Below, piece after piece: positions 45,481 through 55,578 of a stretch of 64,000 nucleotides of DNA; the stretch's first letter is position 1; the number at the start of each line of letters is the position of its first letter. The position numbers were made by a program, and so were the translations under genes. Source of the stretch: Prevotella melaninogenica (GTDB lineage Bacteria; Bacteroidota; Bacteroidia; Bacteroidales; Bacteroidaceae). The stretch is from NCBI RefSeq assembly GCF_018127925.1, contig NZ_CP072348.1:1532001-1596000 (forward strand), in the 5' to 3' direction. Under the pieces are notes generated by a model that worked only from the letters and a program-made list of their open reading frames with translations, made no database searches and had not been told where the DNA came from.

Positions 45481-45871
45481 GTATTTGTTGGATACCAATA
45501 TCTGCATTGAATTATTGCATGGTCGTTATCATATCTCAGATAAAATAGAAGAGATGGGAATAGAGCATTGTGTGCTTTCTGAGATTACGATAGCAGAGCT
45601 TTATTATGGGGCTTATAATGCTAACCTACAGAAGCATTTCAGAGAAATTAATACTTTGGAGAGATTATTTGATATAGTTCCAGTATTTAATGCTCTATCA
45701 TTGTTTGGTAAAAATAAGGCTATATTACGTAGGCAAGGTTTATTGATAGATAACTTTGACTTGCTGATAGGATCAACTGCAGTAGCACATAACTGTGTAC
45801 TCGTTACGGATAATGTGAAACATTTAAGCAGGATTCCAGATATAGAAATAGAAAATTGGATAAGTAGATAA
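45470..45871 (+). CDS. PIN-domain toxin (VapC/FitB type ribonuclease)
   Basis: This 133-residue protein starts at the ATG at 45470 and overlaps the antitoxin stop codon. The four acidic residues of the PIN nuclease site are visible: D in YLLDTNICIELL, E in ITIAELYYG, D in NFDLLIGSTA and D in VTDNVKHL. VapC-like toxins cleave tRNA or rRNA when the antitoxin is lost. An ABC exporter gene starts 7 nt downstream, so the pair may share its transcript. Confidence 0.88.
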   Translation: MRSKYLLDTNICIELLHGRYHISDKIEEMGIEHCVLSEITIAELYYGAYNANLQKHFREINTLERLFDIVPVFNALSLFGKNKAILRRQGLLIDNFDLLIGSTAVAHNCVLVTDNVKHLSRIPDIEIENWISR

Positions 45872-45878
45872 TATACCT

Positions 45879-47738
45879 ATGAAGGAATTCATACACGTTT
45901 TACGCAGGTTCATACCACCCTATAAGAAGTATCTTGTGCTGTCAATTATTTTTAATATATTGTCAGCCTTTCTCAATATATTCTCCTTTGCTACCCTTAT
46001 CCCACTCCTTCAGATTCTTTTTAAGGTAGATGCAGGAACGGGAGCAACGCGTGCAATGGCTTGGAGCGAAGGTTCTTTTAAGGAGGTACTATCGAACAAT
46101 GCAGATTATTACACACAGATATACATCACCAGTTGGGGACCAACAACCGTCTTGTTGGCTATCGGTTTGATTCTTGCCTTTATGACTTTCCTAAAGACTG
46201 GTGCCTATTTCCTTTCTTCTGCATCAATCATTCCTATCCGAACAGGCGTAGTGCGTGATATTCGCAACCAACTCTATGAGAAGATAACATCTCTTTCTCT
46301 CGGCTTCTTTAGTGAGGAAAGAAAGGGAGACATCATTGCTCGCATGAGTGGTGACGTACAAGAGGTTGACAACTCCATCATGTCATCAATCGACATGCTC
46401 TTTAAGAATCCTGTTCTTATTATCATTTACTTTACCACACTGCTTGTTATCTCTTGGCAGTTGACCCTCTTCACGCTTATTTTCGTACCTATCTTCGGAT
46501 GGTTTATGGGCTTTGTTGGTCGAAAGCTGAAGCAGAATAGTATGTCAGCGCAGAAGTTGTGGAGTGATACGATGAGTCAGGTGGAAGAGACCTTAGGCGG
46601 ATTAAGAGTCATCAAAGCCTTCTGTGCTGAAGGAATGATGAATGAACGCTTTGATAAAATCAACTCAGAATACCGCAGCGACATCATGCGTGTGAACATT
46701 CGTCAGCAGTTAGCGCACCCGATGAGTGAGTTCCTTGGAACGGTCATGATAGTTGTCGTACTTTGGTTTGGTGGTACCCTTGTCTTGGGTGAATCACCAA
46801 TTATCAGCGGTCCAACCTTCATCTACTATCTTGTTATCCTCTATAGTATTCTCAATCCATTGAAGGAATTCTCTCGTGCAGGCTACAATATCCCTAAAGG
46901 ACTTGCCTCAATGGAGCGTATTGACAAAATTCTACAGGCAGAAGTGAAGATACAAGACCCTGAGAAACCAGTACATATTGATAGTTTCGAGCATGAGATA
47001 GAGTTCCGTAACGTCAGCTTTGCTTATACAGACGGTAAGGATGATGAGAAGAATCCAGAGCTACACTGGGTATTGAAGAATATCAACCTCGTTATTCCAA
47101 AGGGTAAGACTGTTGCTTTGGTAGGACAGAGCGGTAGCGGAAAGTCTACCTTGCTCGACCTCATCCCACGTTACTACGATGTGCAGGAAGGTGAGATTCT
47201 CATTGACGGAATCAATATTAAGGATTTAGGAGTACACGATCTTCGCCAGCTTATTGGTAATGTAAACCAAGAGGCAATCCTCTTCAACGATAGTTTCAAG
47301 AATAACATCTCTTTCGGTGTCAATGCTACAGACGAGGCAATAGTCGAAGCTGCGAAGATTGCCAACGCTCATGAGTTTATCATGCATAGTGAGCGAGGAT
47401 ACGACACAAACATCGGTGACCGTGGTGGACGCCTTTCTGGTGGACAGCGTCAGCGTGTAAGTATTGCGCGTGCTATCCTTAAGAACCCTCCAATCCTCAT
47501 CCTCGATGAAGCAACATCAGCCCTCGATACAGAGAGTGAGCGTCTTGTACAGGATGCCCTTTATAAGCTTATGAAGACGCGTACGACCATAGCTGTGGCG
47601 CATCGCCTATCTACTATCAAGAATAGCGATGAGATTTGCGTACTGCACGAAGGTGAGATTGTAGAGCGAGGTACGCACGATGAGCTTATGGATATCGAAG
47701 GCTACTATAAGAAACTGCATGATATGCAGGAGATATAA
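45879..47738 (+). CDS. MsbA-like ABC exporter (fused permease and ATPase)
   Basis: This 619-residue half-transporter has six membrane helices (about residues 15-340) followed by an ATPase domain. ATPase motifs are Walker A GQSGSGKST, signature LSGGQRQRVSIARA, Walker B ILILDEATSALD and the switch His in AVAHRLST. The fold and length match MsbA-type lipid or lipid A flippases. The downstream sulfatase-type and acyltransferase genes support a role in envelope lipid export. It heads a cluster running to about 50.7 kb. Confidence 0.9.
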   Translation: MKEFIHVLRRFIPPYKKYLVLSIIFNILSAFLNIFSFATLIPLLQILFKVDAGTGATRAMAWSEGSFKEVLSNNADYYTQIYITSWGPTTVLLAIGLILAFMTFLKTGAYFLSSASIIPIRTGVVRDIRNQLYEKITSLSLGFFSEERKGDIIARMSGDVQEVDNSIMSSIDMLFKNPVLIIIYFTTLLVISWQLTLFTLIFVPIFGWFMGFVGRKLKQNSMSAQKLWSDTMSQVEETLGGLRVIKAFCAEGMMNERFDKINSEYRSDIMRVNIRQQLAHPMSEFLGTVMIVVVLWFGGTLVLGESPIISGPTFIYYLVILYSILNPLKEFSRAGYNIPKGLASMERIDKILQAEVKIQDPEKPVHIDSFEHEIEFRNVSFAYTDGKDDEKNPELHWVLKNINLVIPKGKTVALVGQSGSGKSTLLDLIPRYYDVQEGEILIDGINIKDLGVHDLRQLIGNVNQEAILFNDSFKNNISFGVNATDEAIVEAAKIANAHEFIMHSERGYDTNIGDRGGRLSGGQRQRVSIARAILKNPPILILDEATSALDTESERLVQDALYKLMKTRTTIAVAHRLSTIKNSDEICVLHEGEIVERGTHDELMDIEGYYKKLHDMQEI

Positions 47739-47760
47739 AGGCCTAACAGGATTGAAAGAT

Positions 47761-49773
47761 ATGAAGGGATTATTAAAAACAACATTTGGTTCGCCAATAG
47801 CATTAGTGTTCAACTTGCTATTGGCGTATGCCATTTTCTTTGTGGCACGATTGACATACTTCTTTGTCAATTACAGTTATTTCATTGATGGTCTTAGTGC
47901 TTCTTCGCTCTGGATGTGGGTAAGAGGAAGTCTTCTCTTTGATACAACAGCCATCCTTTATACGCATATTCTCTACATCGTGATGATGCTTTTGCCGCTA
48001 TGGCGGAAAGAAAACCCTGTCTATCATCAGGTTTGTAAGTGGGTATTCATGGTTGTTAATGCCCTTTCCCTTGCTATCAACCTTGCTGACTCGGTTTATT
48101 TTCCATTCACACTGCGCCGTACAACGACCAGTGTGTTCCGTGAGTTCGATAATGAAAACAACATTGCTGGCATCTTGTTCCACAATGCTATTACACATTG
48201 GTACCTTTTCCTTATTTTTATTCTTATCCTGTGGCTTGCCAATAAGCTGTATGTTATGCCACGTACTGACTACCGCAGCTATCAGAGTCTGCGTCAACGG
48301 TTGGTTTATGCAGCACAACTATTCATATGCCTTGCCGTTGCTGCCGTCCTTACAGTGGCTGGTTGTCGAGGTGGACTACAGTCGGGTGTGCGTCCGATAA
48401 CCATCAGCAACGCCAACCAGTACGTAGAACGTCCTACTGACTGCGCCTTGGTGCTCAACACCCCCTTTGCACTCATCCGCACGATAGGCAAGTCCGACTT
48501 CTCCGTTCCTGATTACTTCCCCTCTTTGGCAGCTGCCCGTGAGGTCTACGACCCTGTTTATTGGATGCAGTACAAGGAGCCTAATCCTGCTTCAGGCGTA
48601 CGCCTTCCCAATAAGAAGAACATTGTTATTCTCATTGTTGAGAGTTTCGGGCGAGAGTATATCGGAGCCTTTAACCGCGATTTCTTCGATGGTAAATACA
48701 AGGGGTATACACCAAATGTTGACAAACTCATTGATAAAAGCCTCGTTTATCGCTTCTCTTATTGCAACGGACGTAAGAGTATTGATGGCATGCCATCAAT
48801 ACTCTGCAGTATTCCTCGCTTTGGAGAACCCTTCATTCTCACCCCCGCTTCAATGAACAACTACACTGGTATGCCTGGACTCCTTAGTAAATGGGGCTAT
48901 CAAACAGCCTTCTTTCATGGTGCCAATCGTGGTTCTATGGGGTTCCTTGCATTTGCTAATAAGATTGGATTTCAGCACTACTATGGTCGACAAGACTATG
49001 ACGAAGACCCTCGCTTTGGTGGGGATAAGGACTTCGATGGTAACTGGGGCATCTGGGACGAACCTTTCTTGCAGTATTACTGTGCGAAGATGGGCGAAAT
49101 GAAACAGCCTTTTATGACGGCTCTCTTTACTGTCTCAAGTCACGACCCATTTGTTGTTCCGGAGAAATATAAGAACATCTATAAGGAGGAACACCTCCCT
49201 ATCCAAAAGTGCATCCGCTATACCGACATGGCGATAGGCAAGTTCTTCGAGTCTGCAAGCAAGCAACCTTGGTTTAAGAATACTATCTTCGTCCTAACAA
49301 GCGACCATACCAACCAGAGCGATCATGAGCAGTATAAGACCGACATAGGTGGCTTCTGTTCACCTATTATTATATATGACCCATCTGGAGAGATAAAGCC
49401 AGGACGTGTAGATGGTGTGGCACAACAGATTGACATTATGCCAACACTACTCTTTCACATTGGCTATAACTCAACACCATACCTCGCTTTCGGTAAAGAC
49501 CTACTACATACACCAGCGAAGGAGACTTGGGCTGTCAATTATCTGAACGGTATCTATCAATACATTAAGTATGGTTATGTACTCCAATGGGACGGTAAAC
49601 AGACAAAAGCTATCTATCGAGTAACCGATGCACTGATGAAGCACAATCTTCTCGGACACGTGCCTGAGCAGACAAAGATGGAACGAGAACTGAAAGCTAT
49701 CATCTATCAGTATATGTATCGTATGGTACACGATAAGATGCACCCAACGATTAATAACCCTGAAGATCAATGA
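47761..49773 (+). CDS. LTA-synthase-like membrane sulfatase family protein (first)
   Basis: This 670-residue protein starts at the ATG at 47761. It has five N-terminal membrane helices and a large periplasmic alkaline-phosphatase-fold domain of the lipoteichoic-acid-synthase/phosphoethanolamine-transferase kind. The metal-site Glu is in IVESFGREY, the nucleophile is Ser or Thr in GRKSIDGMPS, and the metal-binding Asp-His is in VLTSDHTNQSD. In a Gram-negative such enzymes usually transfer phosphoglycerol or phosphoethanolamine to glycan or lipid A. Its stop overlaps the next start (ATGA). Confidence 0.9.
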   Translation: MKGLLKTTFGSPIALVFNLLLAYAIFFVARLTYFFVNYSYFIDGLSASSLWMWVRGSLLFDTTAILYTHILYIVMMLLPLWRKENPVYHQVCKWVFMVVNALSLAINLADSVYFPFTLRRTTTSVFREFDNENNIAGILFHNAITHWYLFLIFILILWLANKLYVMPRTDYRSYQSLRQRLVYAAQLFICLAVAAVLTVAGCRGGLQSGVRPITISNANQYVERPTDCALVLNTPFALIRTIGKSDFSVPDYFPSLAAAREVYDPVYWMQYKEPNPASGVRLPNKKNIVILIVESFGREYIGAFNRDFFDGKYKGYTPNVDKLIDKSLVYRFSYCNGRKSIDGMPSILCSIPRFGEPFILTPASMNNYTGMPGLLSKWGYQTAFFHGANRGSMGFLAFANKIGFQHYYGRQDYDEDPRFGGDKDFDGNWGIWDEPFLQYYCAKMGEMKQPFMTALFTVSSHDPFVVPEKYKNIYKEEHLPIQKCIRYTDMAIGKFFESASKQPWFKNTIFVLTSDHTNQSDHEQYKTDIGGFCSPIIIYDPSGEIKPGRVDGVAQQIDIMPTLLFHIGYNSTPYLAFGKDLLHTPAKETWAVNYLNGIYQYIKYGYVLQWDGKQTKAIYRVTDALMKHNLLGHVPEQTKMERELKAIIYQYMYRMVHDKMHPTINNPEDQ

Positions 49774-50726
49774 AAAGAGCCCTCAATAAGACCCTTTACA
49801 TCATCGCTTACGGCTTCTGGTACCTGGTAGCTCTACTTCCTTTTCCAGTGCTGTATCTACTCTCCGATGGCCTTTATCTGCTAATGTCACGAGTAGTGAA
49901 GTATCGCCACAAGGTGATATGGACGAACCTCAAGAACAGCTTCCCAGAGAAAACAGATGACGAACTTCGTCAAATTGAGCAAGGCTTCTATCGCTGGTTC
50001 TGTGATTACATTGCTGAAACACTAAAGTTGATGACAATGAGTAAGATGCAACTGATGAAGCGTATGACCTTTACAGGTACAGAAGAACTGAACAGAGTGC
50101 TTTCTGAAGGCAAATCAGCTGCTGTTTACTTAGGACATTTAGGTAATTGGGAATGGATTACTTCACTCCCCTACTGGGTAAATAACACTTTATGCTGTCA
50201 GCTTTATCACCCATTGGAAAATGAATACTTTGACCGTCTTTTCAAGTTCGTACGCGAGCGTCAAGGTGCACTTTGTATTCCTATGCAAGAGTCGTTACGC
50301 AAGATTATACAATTCGGACGCAAAGGTAAGCCACTCATTGTGGGCTATATCTCGGACCAAGCACCCTTTTGGTGGAGCATTCATCATTGGGTTCAGTTTA
50401 TGAATCAGGAGACCCCTGTACTCACGGGAGGGGAAAGAATCGTTAAACACATGAGCCAGGTCTTCGTCTATGGTGATGTGACCCGTACGCGTCGTGGGCA
50501 TTATAACTGTGAGTTCCGCATCATTCGTGAAGAGACCAAAGGACTACCAGATTATGAAATCACCGACCTCTACTTCAAAGAGCTTGAGCAGTCAATTCGT
50601 CATCAACCAGAGATTTATCTCTGGAGTCACAACCGTTGGAAGCGTACACGCGCTCGCTTTGATGAATATTTTGAGGAGATTGATGGTAAGGTACGTCTAC
50701 GTGAGGGCAAGGAAATGATTTATTAA
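49770..50726 (+). CDS. Lysophospholipid/lipid A acyltransferase (LpxL/HtrB family)
   Basis: This 318-residue inner-membrane enzyme adds a secondary acyl chain to lipid A or makes a related lipid. The catalytic HxxxxE motif is in LGHLGNWEWI near residue 126. An N-terminal hydrophobic anchor, the SDQAPFW region and the RLWSHNRWKR-like C-terminal region (YLWSHNRWKRTRAR) fit the family. It overlaps the preceding sulfatase-like gene by 4 bp, so translation is probably coupled. Confidence 0.92.
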   Translation: MKRALNKTLYIIAYGFWYLVALLPFPVLYLLSDGLYLLMSRVVKYRHKVIWTNLKNSFPEKTDDELRQIEQGFYRWFCDYIAETLKLMTMSKMQLMKRMTFTGTEELNRVLSEGKSAAVYLGHLGNWEWITSLPYWVNNTLCCQLYHPLENEYFDRLFKFVRERQGALCIPMQESLRKIIQFGRKGKPLIVGYISDQAPFWWSIHHWVQFMNQETPVLTGGERIVKHMSQVFVYGDVTRTRRGHYNCEFRIIREETKGLPDYEITDLYFKELEQSIRHQPEIYLWSHNRWKRTRARFDEYFEEIDGKVRLREGKEMIY

Positions 50727-51236
50727 ACCACGTGAACATAACAGAGCTACATCTCTCCACAATTGACTAAAGCGGAGGGAGGGCTCAGAACGTTAGAAAA
50801 CCATAACAGAAAGGATACAATCCTGCTGTTCTTCTCACATCATAATCATAAAAGATAAACCAGCCACATGATACAAGTTGTATTGAAAGACATCATGTTT
50901 AATACCCCCCTAAACAGTTCTTTTACAGCAGTTAAGACCATGTTTTCTCAACCTTTCTATGTGTCTGCCCATTCTAACAGCGTGTCAAGTGCGAATTTTT
51001 TTCATGAAAAAAAATATTTTTCTTCATGAAAATAATTATTTCTTTTCATGAAAATAATTATTTCTTTTCATGAAAATAAATATTTCTTATCGTGAAGAAA
51101 AATGATTATAAACTATAGAGAGGGATTATTCATGAGGCACTTTAGATGTAGAGATGACAGTGAAAACAATGACTATCGACGCTCTATTCTTACCGAAATT
51201 ATCCTATCATAAATTCAAAATAAACCAAAAGAAATA
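50727..51236. other. Intergenic region with a phased palindrome array
   Basis: No gene was seen. The main feature is the TTTCATGAAA array at 51002-51095. Confidence 0.6.
51002..51095. repeat. Phased palindrome array, TTTCATGAAA family, 22-bp period
   Basis: Cores start at 51002, 51024, 51046, 51068 and 51090 (last TCGTGA), five sites exactly 22 bp apart. Confidence 0.88.
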
Positions 51237-53210
51237 ATGTATAAGAACTTAACATACCTAATAAAGCATTCCGCTGTAATCCTTGTTATCCTATTCTTCG
51301 TACGCATTTGCTTTGCTATTGCGTTCGTCCCGATGAGTATTATCAGCAATAATTTGGCTGTTTTTCCTCACTTACTCTTCAATGTCTTTCGCTTTGATTT
51401 GCAAGTAGTATGCTACGTGTTATTACTTCCTACGGTTCTAACTTTCATCTTTGCAGCCATTAGAAAATCATGGACAGAATGCGTGTTAAGTCGTTTCCGT
51501 AGGCTTTATTTCTCTATTATCAGCACTCTCTTACTGGCGATTAGCGGCATTGATATGGGCTTTTATGACAATTTCAATAGCCATATCAATATCACCTTCT
51601 TTGATTTCTTCAACGAAGGACCAATGGGTTTGATTCAAACTATATGGGAAGAATATCACTGTGTCTATGAGGCTATAGCTTTTCTTCTTATTCTTTCACC
51701 AGTCCTTCTACTTATCCGTAGAATTGAGTTGAGCAAGTCTTCCTCTCGTCACCCTCTCCATTCGACAAGCAGACAGCGACTTTCACGTTTCGAGATTACT
51801 AAACTATCAGTTACCATCCTATTATATTTAACCTTTTTAGTCATCGGTCTGCGTGGGTCAGTCTGGCGCTTCCCTTTACAGATAGAAGACACGTTTGTGT
51901 CAAACCAGAAACTGCTGAACGACCTTGTTCCAAATGCTATTTATATGTTGAAAAAGGCTTATAAAGAGAAGAACAACGCTTTCAAGATAGTAAAGACAGA
52001 CGACTTACTGCATGAATATAAGTTCAAGAGTTTGCAGGAAGCCTTGGATTTATATACAGACGGAAAGGTGAAGATGGCGAATAACGACACACTAAGAGCA
52101 CTGCAGCATGCTCTCTTTGAGGAAGTAGGTGACAGCTTGAAACAGCCTCAACCGAATATTGTAATCATTTATAGTGAGAGTTGGAGCAATTATCTGTTCA
52201 ATCTCCAACAAAAGAATGCGGAGATGTATTTTGGTTTAGAGCGTCATTTCAAGGAAGACCTACTCTTCCGTAACTTTCAATCAGTGCAGAATGGTACAGT
52301 AGCTTCGCTTGAAAACCTCTATGTTTCTACCCCTTTTCCACGCTTCTTTGCCTCGACTTATCGATTCAAGACACTTCCTACATCAATTGCCTTACCTTTC
52401 AAAGCCAGCAATTACACAACAACATTCATGTCAGGAATGGATGCTGCGTGGGAGAACTGTGCTGAAGCATTGCCTCACCAGCAGTTTGATGCAGTCTATG
52501 ATAAGTTCTTTCTCTTGAAAGACTATCCTCATGCGACTTATAATAGTATTGGTGTTTACGACGAATATCTCTTCCAAGCGTTGTTAGATAAGTTAAATAA
52601 ACCATCAAAGAAACGGCAGATGATAACTGTGATGACGACGACAAATCATCCACCTTTTGAGTTCCCAAAGGACTTGAAACTTCCTCCTTTGCCCGATTCT
52701 TTCTATGGTAAGAAGTGTTTTGCAGAGCATAATCGTAAGGTTTTGGATAAGTATCTCACTGGATTCCGATATTATAATAAAGCACTGAACGACTTTCTCA
52801 ATCGCTTCAAAGCCTCTGCAGCAGCAAAGAATACGATACTTATTATCACAGGTGACCATAACGTGCGCGTTATTCTTAATCATGATGTAATCGATAAGCG
52901 GTATGAACATTCCGTTCCGCTCTATGTCTATCTCCCACCTTACCTACGCAAGGAGGCTTATAACAAGCTAACTAAGCGATGGGGAAGTCATGATGATATC
53001 TTAGCGACATTAGCTCCTTTTGCTTTCCGCAATACAAAGTATTTCAAGATGGGTAAGAACCTCTTAGATACGTCCGTTTCGGACAGTACTTATTATAGTG
53101 CAAACGTTGATCAGATAGAAGCTATACCAAGCTATCAAAAGAAGGCTGAGCGACTTACGGCAGCCCGAAACCTACTGCGATTGGTTTATTTCACAAAGGT
53201 TTTACATTAA
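51237..53210 (+). CDS. LTA-synthase-like membrane sulfatase family protein (second)
   Basis: This 657-residue protein has the same layout as the product of 47761-49773. About five membrane segments (residues 10-220) are followed by a periplasmic catalytic domain. Visible sites are the metal Glu in IIYSESWSNY, the probable nucleophile Thr in NGTVASLEN and the metal-binding pair in IITGDHNVR. Sequence outside these motifs is very different from the first copy, so the two probably act on different acceptors. It heads a run of glycosyltransferase genes. Confidence 0.88.
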   Translation: MYKNLTYLIKHSAVILVILFFVRICFAIAFVPMSIISNNLAVFPHLLFNVFRFDLQVVCYVLLLPTVLTFIFAAIRKSWTECVLSRFRRLYFSIISTLLLAISGIDMGFYDNFNSHINITFFDFFNEGPMGLIQTIWEEYHCVYEAIAFLLILSPVLLLIRRIELSKSSSRHPLHSTSRQRLSRFEITKLSVTILLYLTFLVIGLRGSVWRFPLQIEDTFVSNQKLLNDLVPNAIYMLKKAYKEKNNAFKIVKTDDLLHEYKFKSLQEALDLYTDGKVKMANNDTLRALQHALFEEVGDSLKQPQPNIVIIYSESWSNYLFNLQQKNAEMYFGLERHFKEDLLFRNFQSVQNGTVASLENLYVSTPFPRFFASTYRFKTLPTSIALPFKASNYTTTFMSGMDAAWENCAEALPHQQFDAVYDKFFLLKDYPHATYNSIGVYDEYLFQALLDKLNKPSKKRQMITVMTTTNHPPFEFPKDLKLPPLPDSFYGKKCFAEHNRKVLDKYLTGFRYYNKALNDFLNRFKASAAAKNTILIITGDHNVRVILNHDVIDKRYEHSVPLYVYLPPYLRKEAYNKLTKRWGSHDDILATLAPFAFRNTKYFKMGKNLLDTSVSDSTYYSANVDQIEAIPSYQKKAERLTAARNLLRLVYFTKVLH

Positions 53211-53239
53211 ATATGAATATTGATATACCCTGTTAAAAT

Positions 53240-54178
53240 ATGCCTAAGTTCAGTATCATAGTTCCCTGTTATAAAGAAGTATTCCTAAAAGAATGTATAG
53301 AAAGCATTCTTTTCCAAACCTATCAAGACTTTGAACTTATCTTAGTAAACGATGCCTCACCTTATAATATAAGACAGATAGTGGATCAATTCAAGGATGA
53401 TAGGATAAGATACTACGAGCGCAAACAAGGCTTTGGTGCTAAGGGGTTAGTGCAAAATTGGAATGATTGCCTACGATATGTGCGTGGAGAGTATGTTATA
53501 AATATGGGAGATGACGATAAGCTCATGCCCAATTGTTTGTCTGATTACATTGACTTGATGAAGAAATATCCGTGTCTTGACATCTATCACACGCGTGTTG
53601 CCTTCATTGATGAGCATGGAAAGACTATCCGATTACAGCGAGAGGCTACAGAGTACGAGTCGGTCTATGCTTTTATGTGGGCTTGTTGCTATGGTCGTCG
53701 CAGCACGTTCATTGGTGACTTCCTCTATCGTACGGAGGCTTTAAGGGCTGTTGGAGGCTATTATCCATTGGATTATGCATGGAACTCTGACCGTATATCG
53801 GCTTTTGTAGTGGCAAAAGAAAAGGGGTTAGCCAATACCAATAAGATTGGTTTCAAGTTTCGTAAGAGTAGATATGAAATATCAAATGATACATCATCTT
53901 CCATGGATAAAGTGCTTTTGTGGGAACGGATAGAGGATTGGTATCGCTCATTTCTCTCAGAATCAATGGTCTCTGGTGAAGATAAAACTATTGTTGAACG
54001 GCTGCAATACAGGCTTAGACGATTCATAGACGATGCCATTGTTACTGACATTTATACTGATTTGAAAGCAAATAAGTGGCACATCGGAGTGTGGCTGAAG
54101 TTGTGTCGTAGAGAGCAGTTCTCTTTCCGTGTGAAAAGAAGAATTATCGGTAAGTTCTTGCATTGCCTTTTCAAATGA
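53240..54178 (+). CDS. Glycosyltransferase family 2 (first of tandem pair)
   Basis: This 312-residue GT-A enzyme opens FSIIVPCYKEVFLKECI and has the nucleotide-binding LILVNDASPYN and metal-binding MGDDDKL motifs near residues 35 and 95. The C-terminal 80 residues are basic and helical. It probably adds a sugar to a surface polysaccharide or lipooligosaccharide. The donor and acceptor are unknown. It is 30 nt after the sulfatase-type gene. Confidence 0.92.
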   Translation: MPKFSIIVPCYKEVFLKECIESILFQTYQDFELILVNDASPYNIRQIVDQFKDDRIRYYERKQGFGAKGLVQNWNDCLRYVRGEYVINMGDDDKLMPNCLSDYIDLMKKYPCLDIYHTRVAFIDEHGKTIRLQREATEYESVYAFMWACCYGRRSTFIGDFLYRTEALRAVGGYYPLDYAWNSDRISAFVVAKEKGLANTNKIGFKFRKSRYEISNDTSSSMDKVLLWERIEDWYRSFLSESMVSGEDKTIVERLQYRLRRFIDDAIVTDIYTDLKANKWHIGVWLKLCRREQFSFRVKRRIIGKFLHCLFK

Positions 54179-54224
54179 TAAGTAAAAGTACTCTTAATGT
54201 TTAACGATGAGATAATATTACGAT

Positions 54225-55226
54225 ATGATAAGTATAATAACTCCTGTTTATCAAGCTGAGAAGTATTTAGAAAATCTGATTAACTCCATTATTAATCAGA
54301 CATATCATGATTGGGAATTGCTGTTGATAGATGATGGTAGCACAGATGGATCGGCAGAAATTTGCGATTGTTATGCTCATAAAGATAATAGAATACGTGT
54401 CTTTCATAAAGCCAATGGAGGTGTCGCATCAGCACGTAATCAAGCTATGGATATGGCTAAAGGTGATTATTTAGCATTTGCTGATAGTGACGATTGGGTA
54501 GAGCCTAATTGGTTAGAACAGTTGTATACTATTGCAAAGGAGCAGGAGGCAGATATTGTTGTGTCCGATTACTATGAAGAATATCCTCAAAAGACCATTA
54601 TGCGAAGTAAAGATGACGATTCTATAATTGTCTTAAATAGAAAAGAAACTTTACTTCTGACCTTTCAGAATAAGATAGCATGTTATCTGTGGTCAATGCT
54701 TATCCGAAGAGATATAGCACAAGAACGGTTTGCTCCTTATCGTGCATTTGAAGACTATGCTACTGTATTTGCTTGGATGCGTCATGTAAATAAAGCCGTA
54801 ATGTTACATACGCCACTTTATCATTACAGGCAGTCTGCTAATAGTTGTCTTCATAACAATATGAAACAGAACTTAATAGACTGGATAAATGCGACAATCA
54901 CACGTTATGAATTAATTAAAGGAACCCCTTTTATGCAAGAGAATACCTCTCAAATTAATGCTGCTTATATTTGTTCATTAGTGAAAGGCGTTAAAGATGT
55001 TGTGCGTTCTCCGTATGATAATAAGTTTAAACAAAGTTTATTGAAGAAAGTCTCCGTTGAAATTAAAAGTATTCAACTCTCTTCACCATATAAACTATTA
55101 GGCTTAAAATATTTCCTGCGCTATCGACTACTCTGTCAGAGTACAGACCTCTTTAAGTTTATTGTAGAGAAAACTGCTGTGTTTTCTTTTCATCAAAATA
55201 ATAGAAAAGACAATTTATACTCATAA
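54225..55226 (+). CDS. Glycosyltransferase family 2 (second of tandem pair)
   Basis: This 333-residue GT-A enzyme has an IITPVYQAEKYLENLI start, LLIDDGSTDGS at about residue 36 and AFADSDDWVEP near 87, which supplies the DxD metal site. The sequence is more AT-rich than its neighbours, which may reflect later acquisition as is common for surface-glycan genes. It is the last gene of the rightward run that began at 51237. Confidence 0.92.
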   Translation: MISIITPVYQAEKYLENLINSIINQTYHDWELLLIDDGSTDGSAEICDCYAHKDNRIRVFHKANGGVASARNQAMDMAKGDYLAFADSDDWVEPNWLEQLYTIAKEQEADIVVSDYYEEYPQKTIMRSKDDDSIIVLNRKETLLLTFQNKIACYLWSMLIRRDIAQERFAPYRAFEDYATVFAWMRHVNKAVMLHTPLYHYRQSANSCLHNNMKQNLIDWINATITRYELIKGTPFMQENTSQINAAYICSLVKGVKDVVRSPYDNKFKQSLLKKVSVEIKSIQLSSPYKLLGLKYFLRYRLLCQSTDLFKFIVEKTAVFSFHQNNRKDNLYS

Positions 55227-55578
55227 ATAGCTTCCTTATCTCCTGTCTAATTATGGTTCCTCCGACAATAGCTTTCTGATAAGAGATACTATTACACATA
55301 CTACAAGAATAGTATATTTTTAATTGCTGTCATTTTTAACGTTTTATGAAATACCATTGTAAACTAAAGACTTAGGTGATGACTTTGACTGACAGTAATG
55401 ACAGCAAATTTTAATCTTAGTGCAAACCTTTGTTGTCGATACGCATAAGCAGGGGGTATTGTGAGTATTAAAAAATCACGTATGCATCAAAAGATTTGGA
55501 AGGAAACGGTAGACGAACGCAATAAAGAATGATGGCTATATATTATTCAATAAGTCGAATGTTCCTTGATAGTTTACA
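55227..55578. other. Intergenic region between convergent genes
   Basis: No gene was seen. Inverted words GCTGTCATT (55327) and AATGACAGC (near 55397) could form a wide hairpin. A related element with TGCTGTCATTTTAAC and later GTGACAG lies at 17699-17783. Confidence 0.5.
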
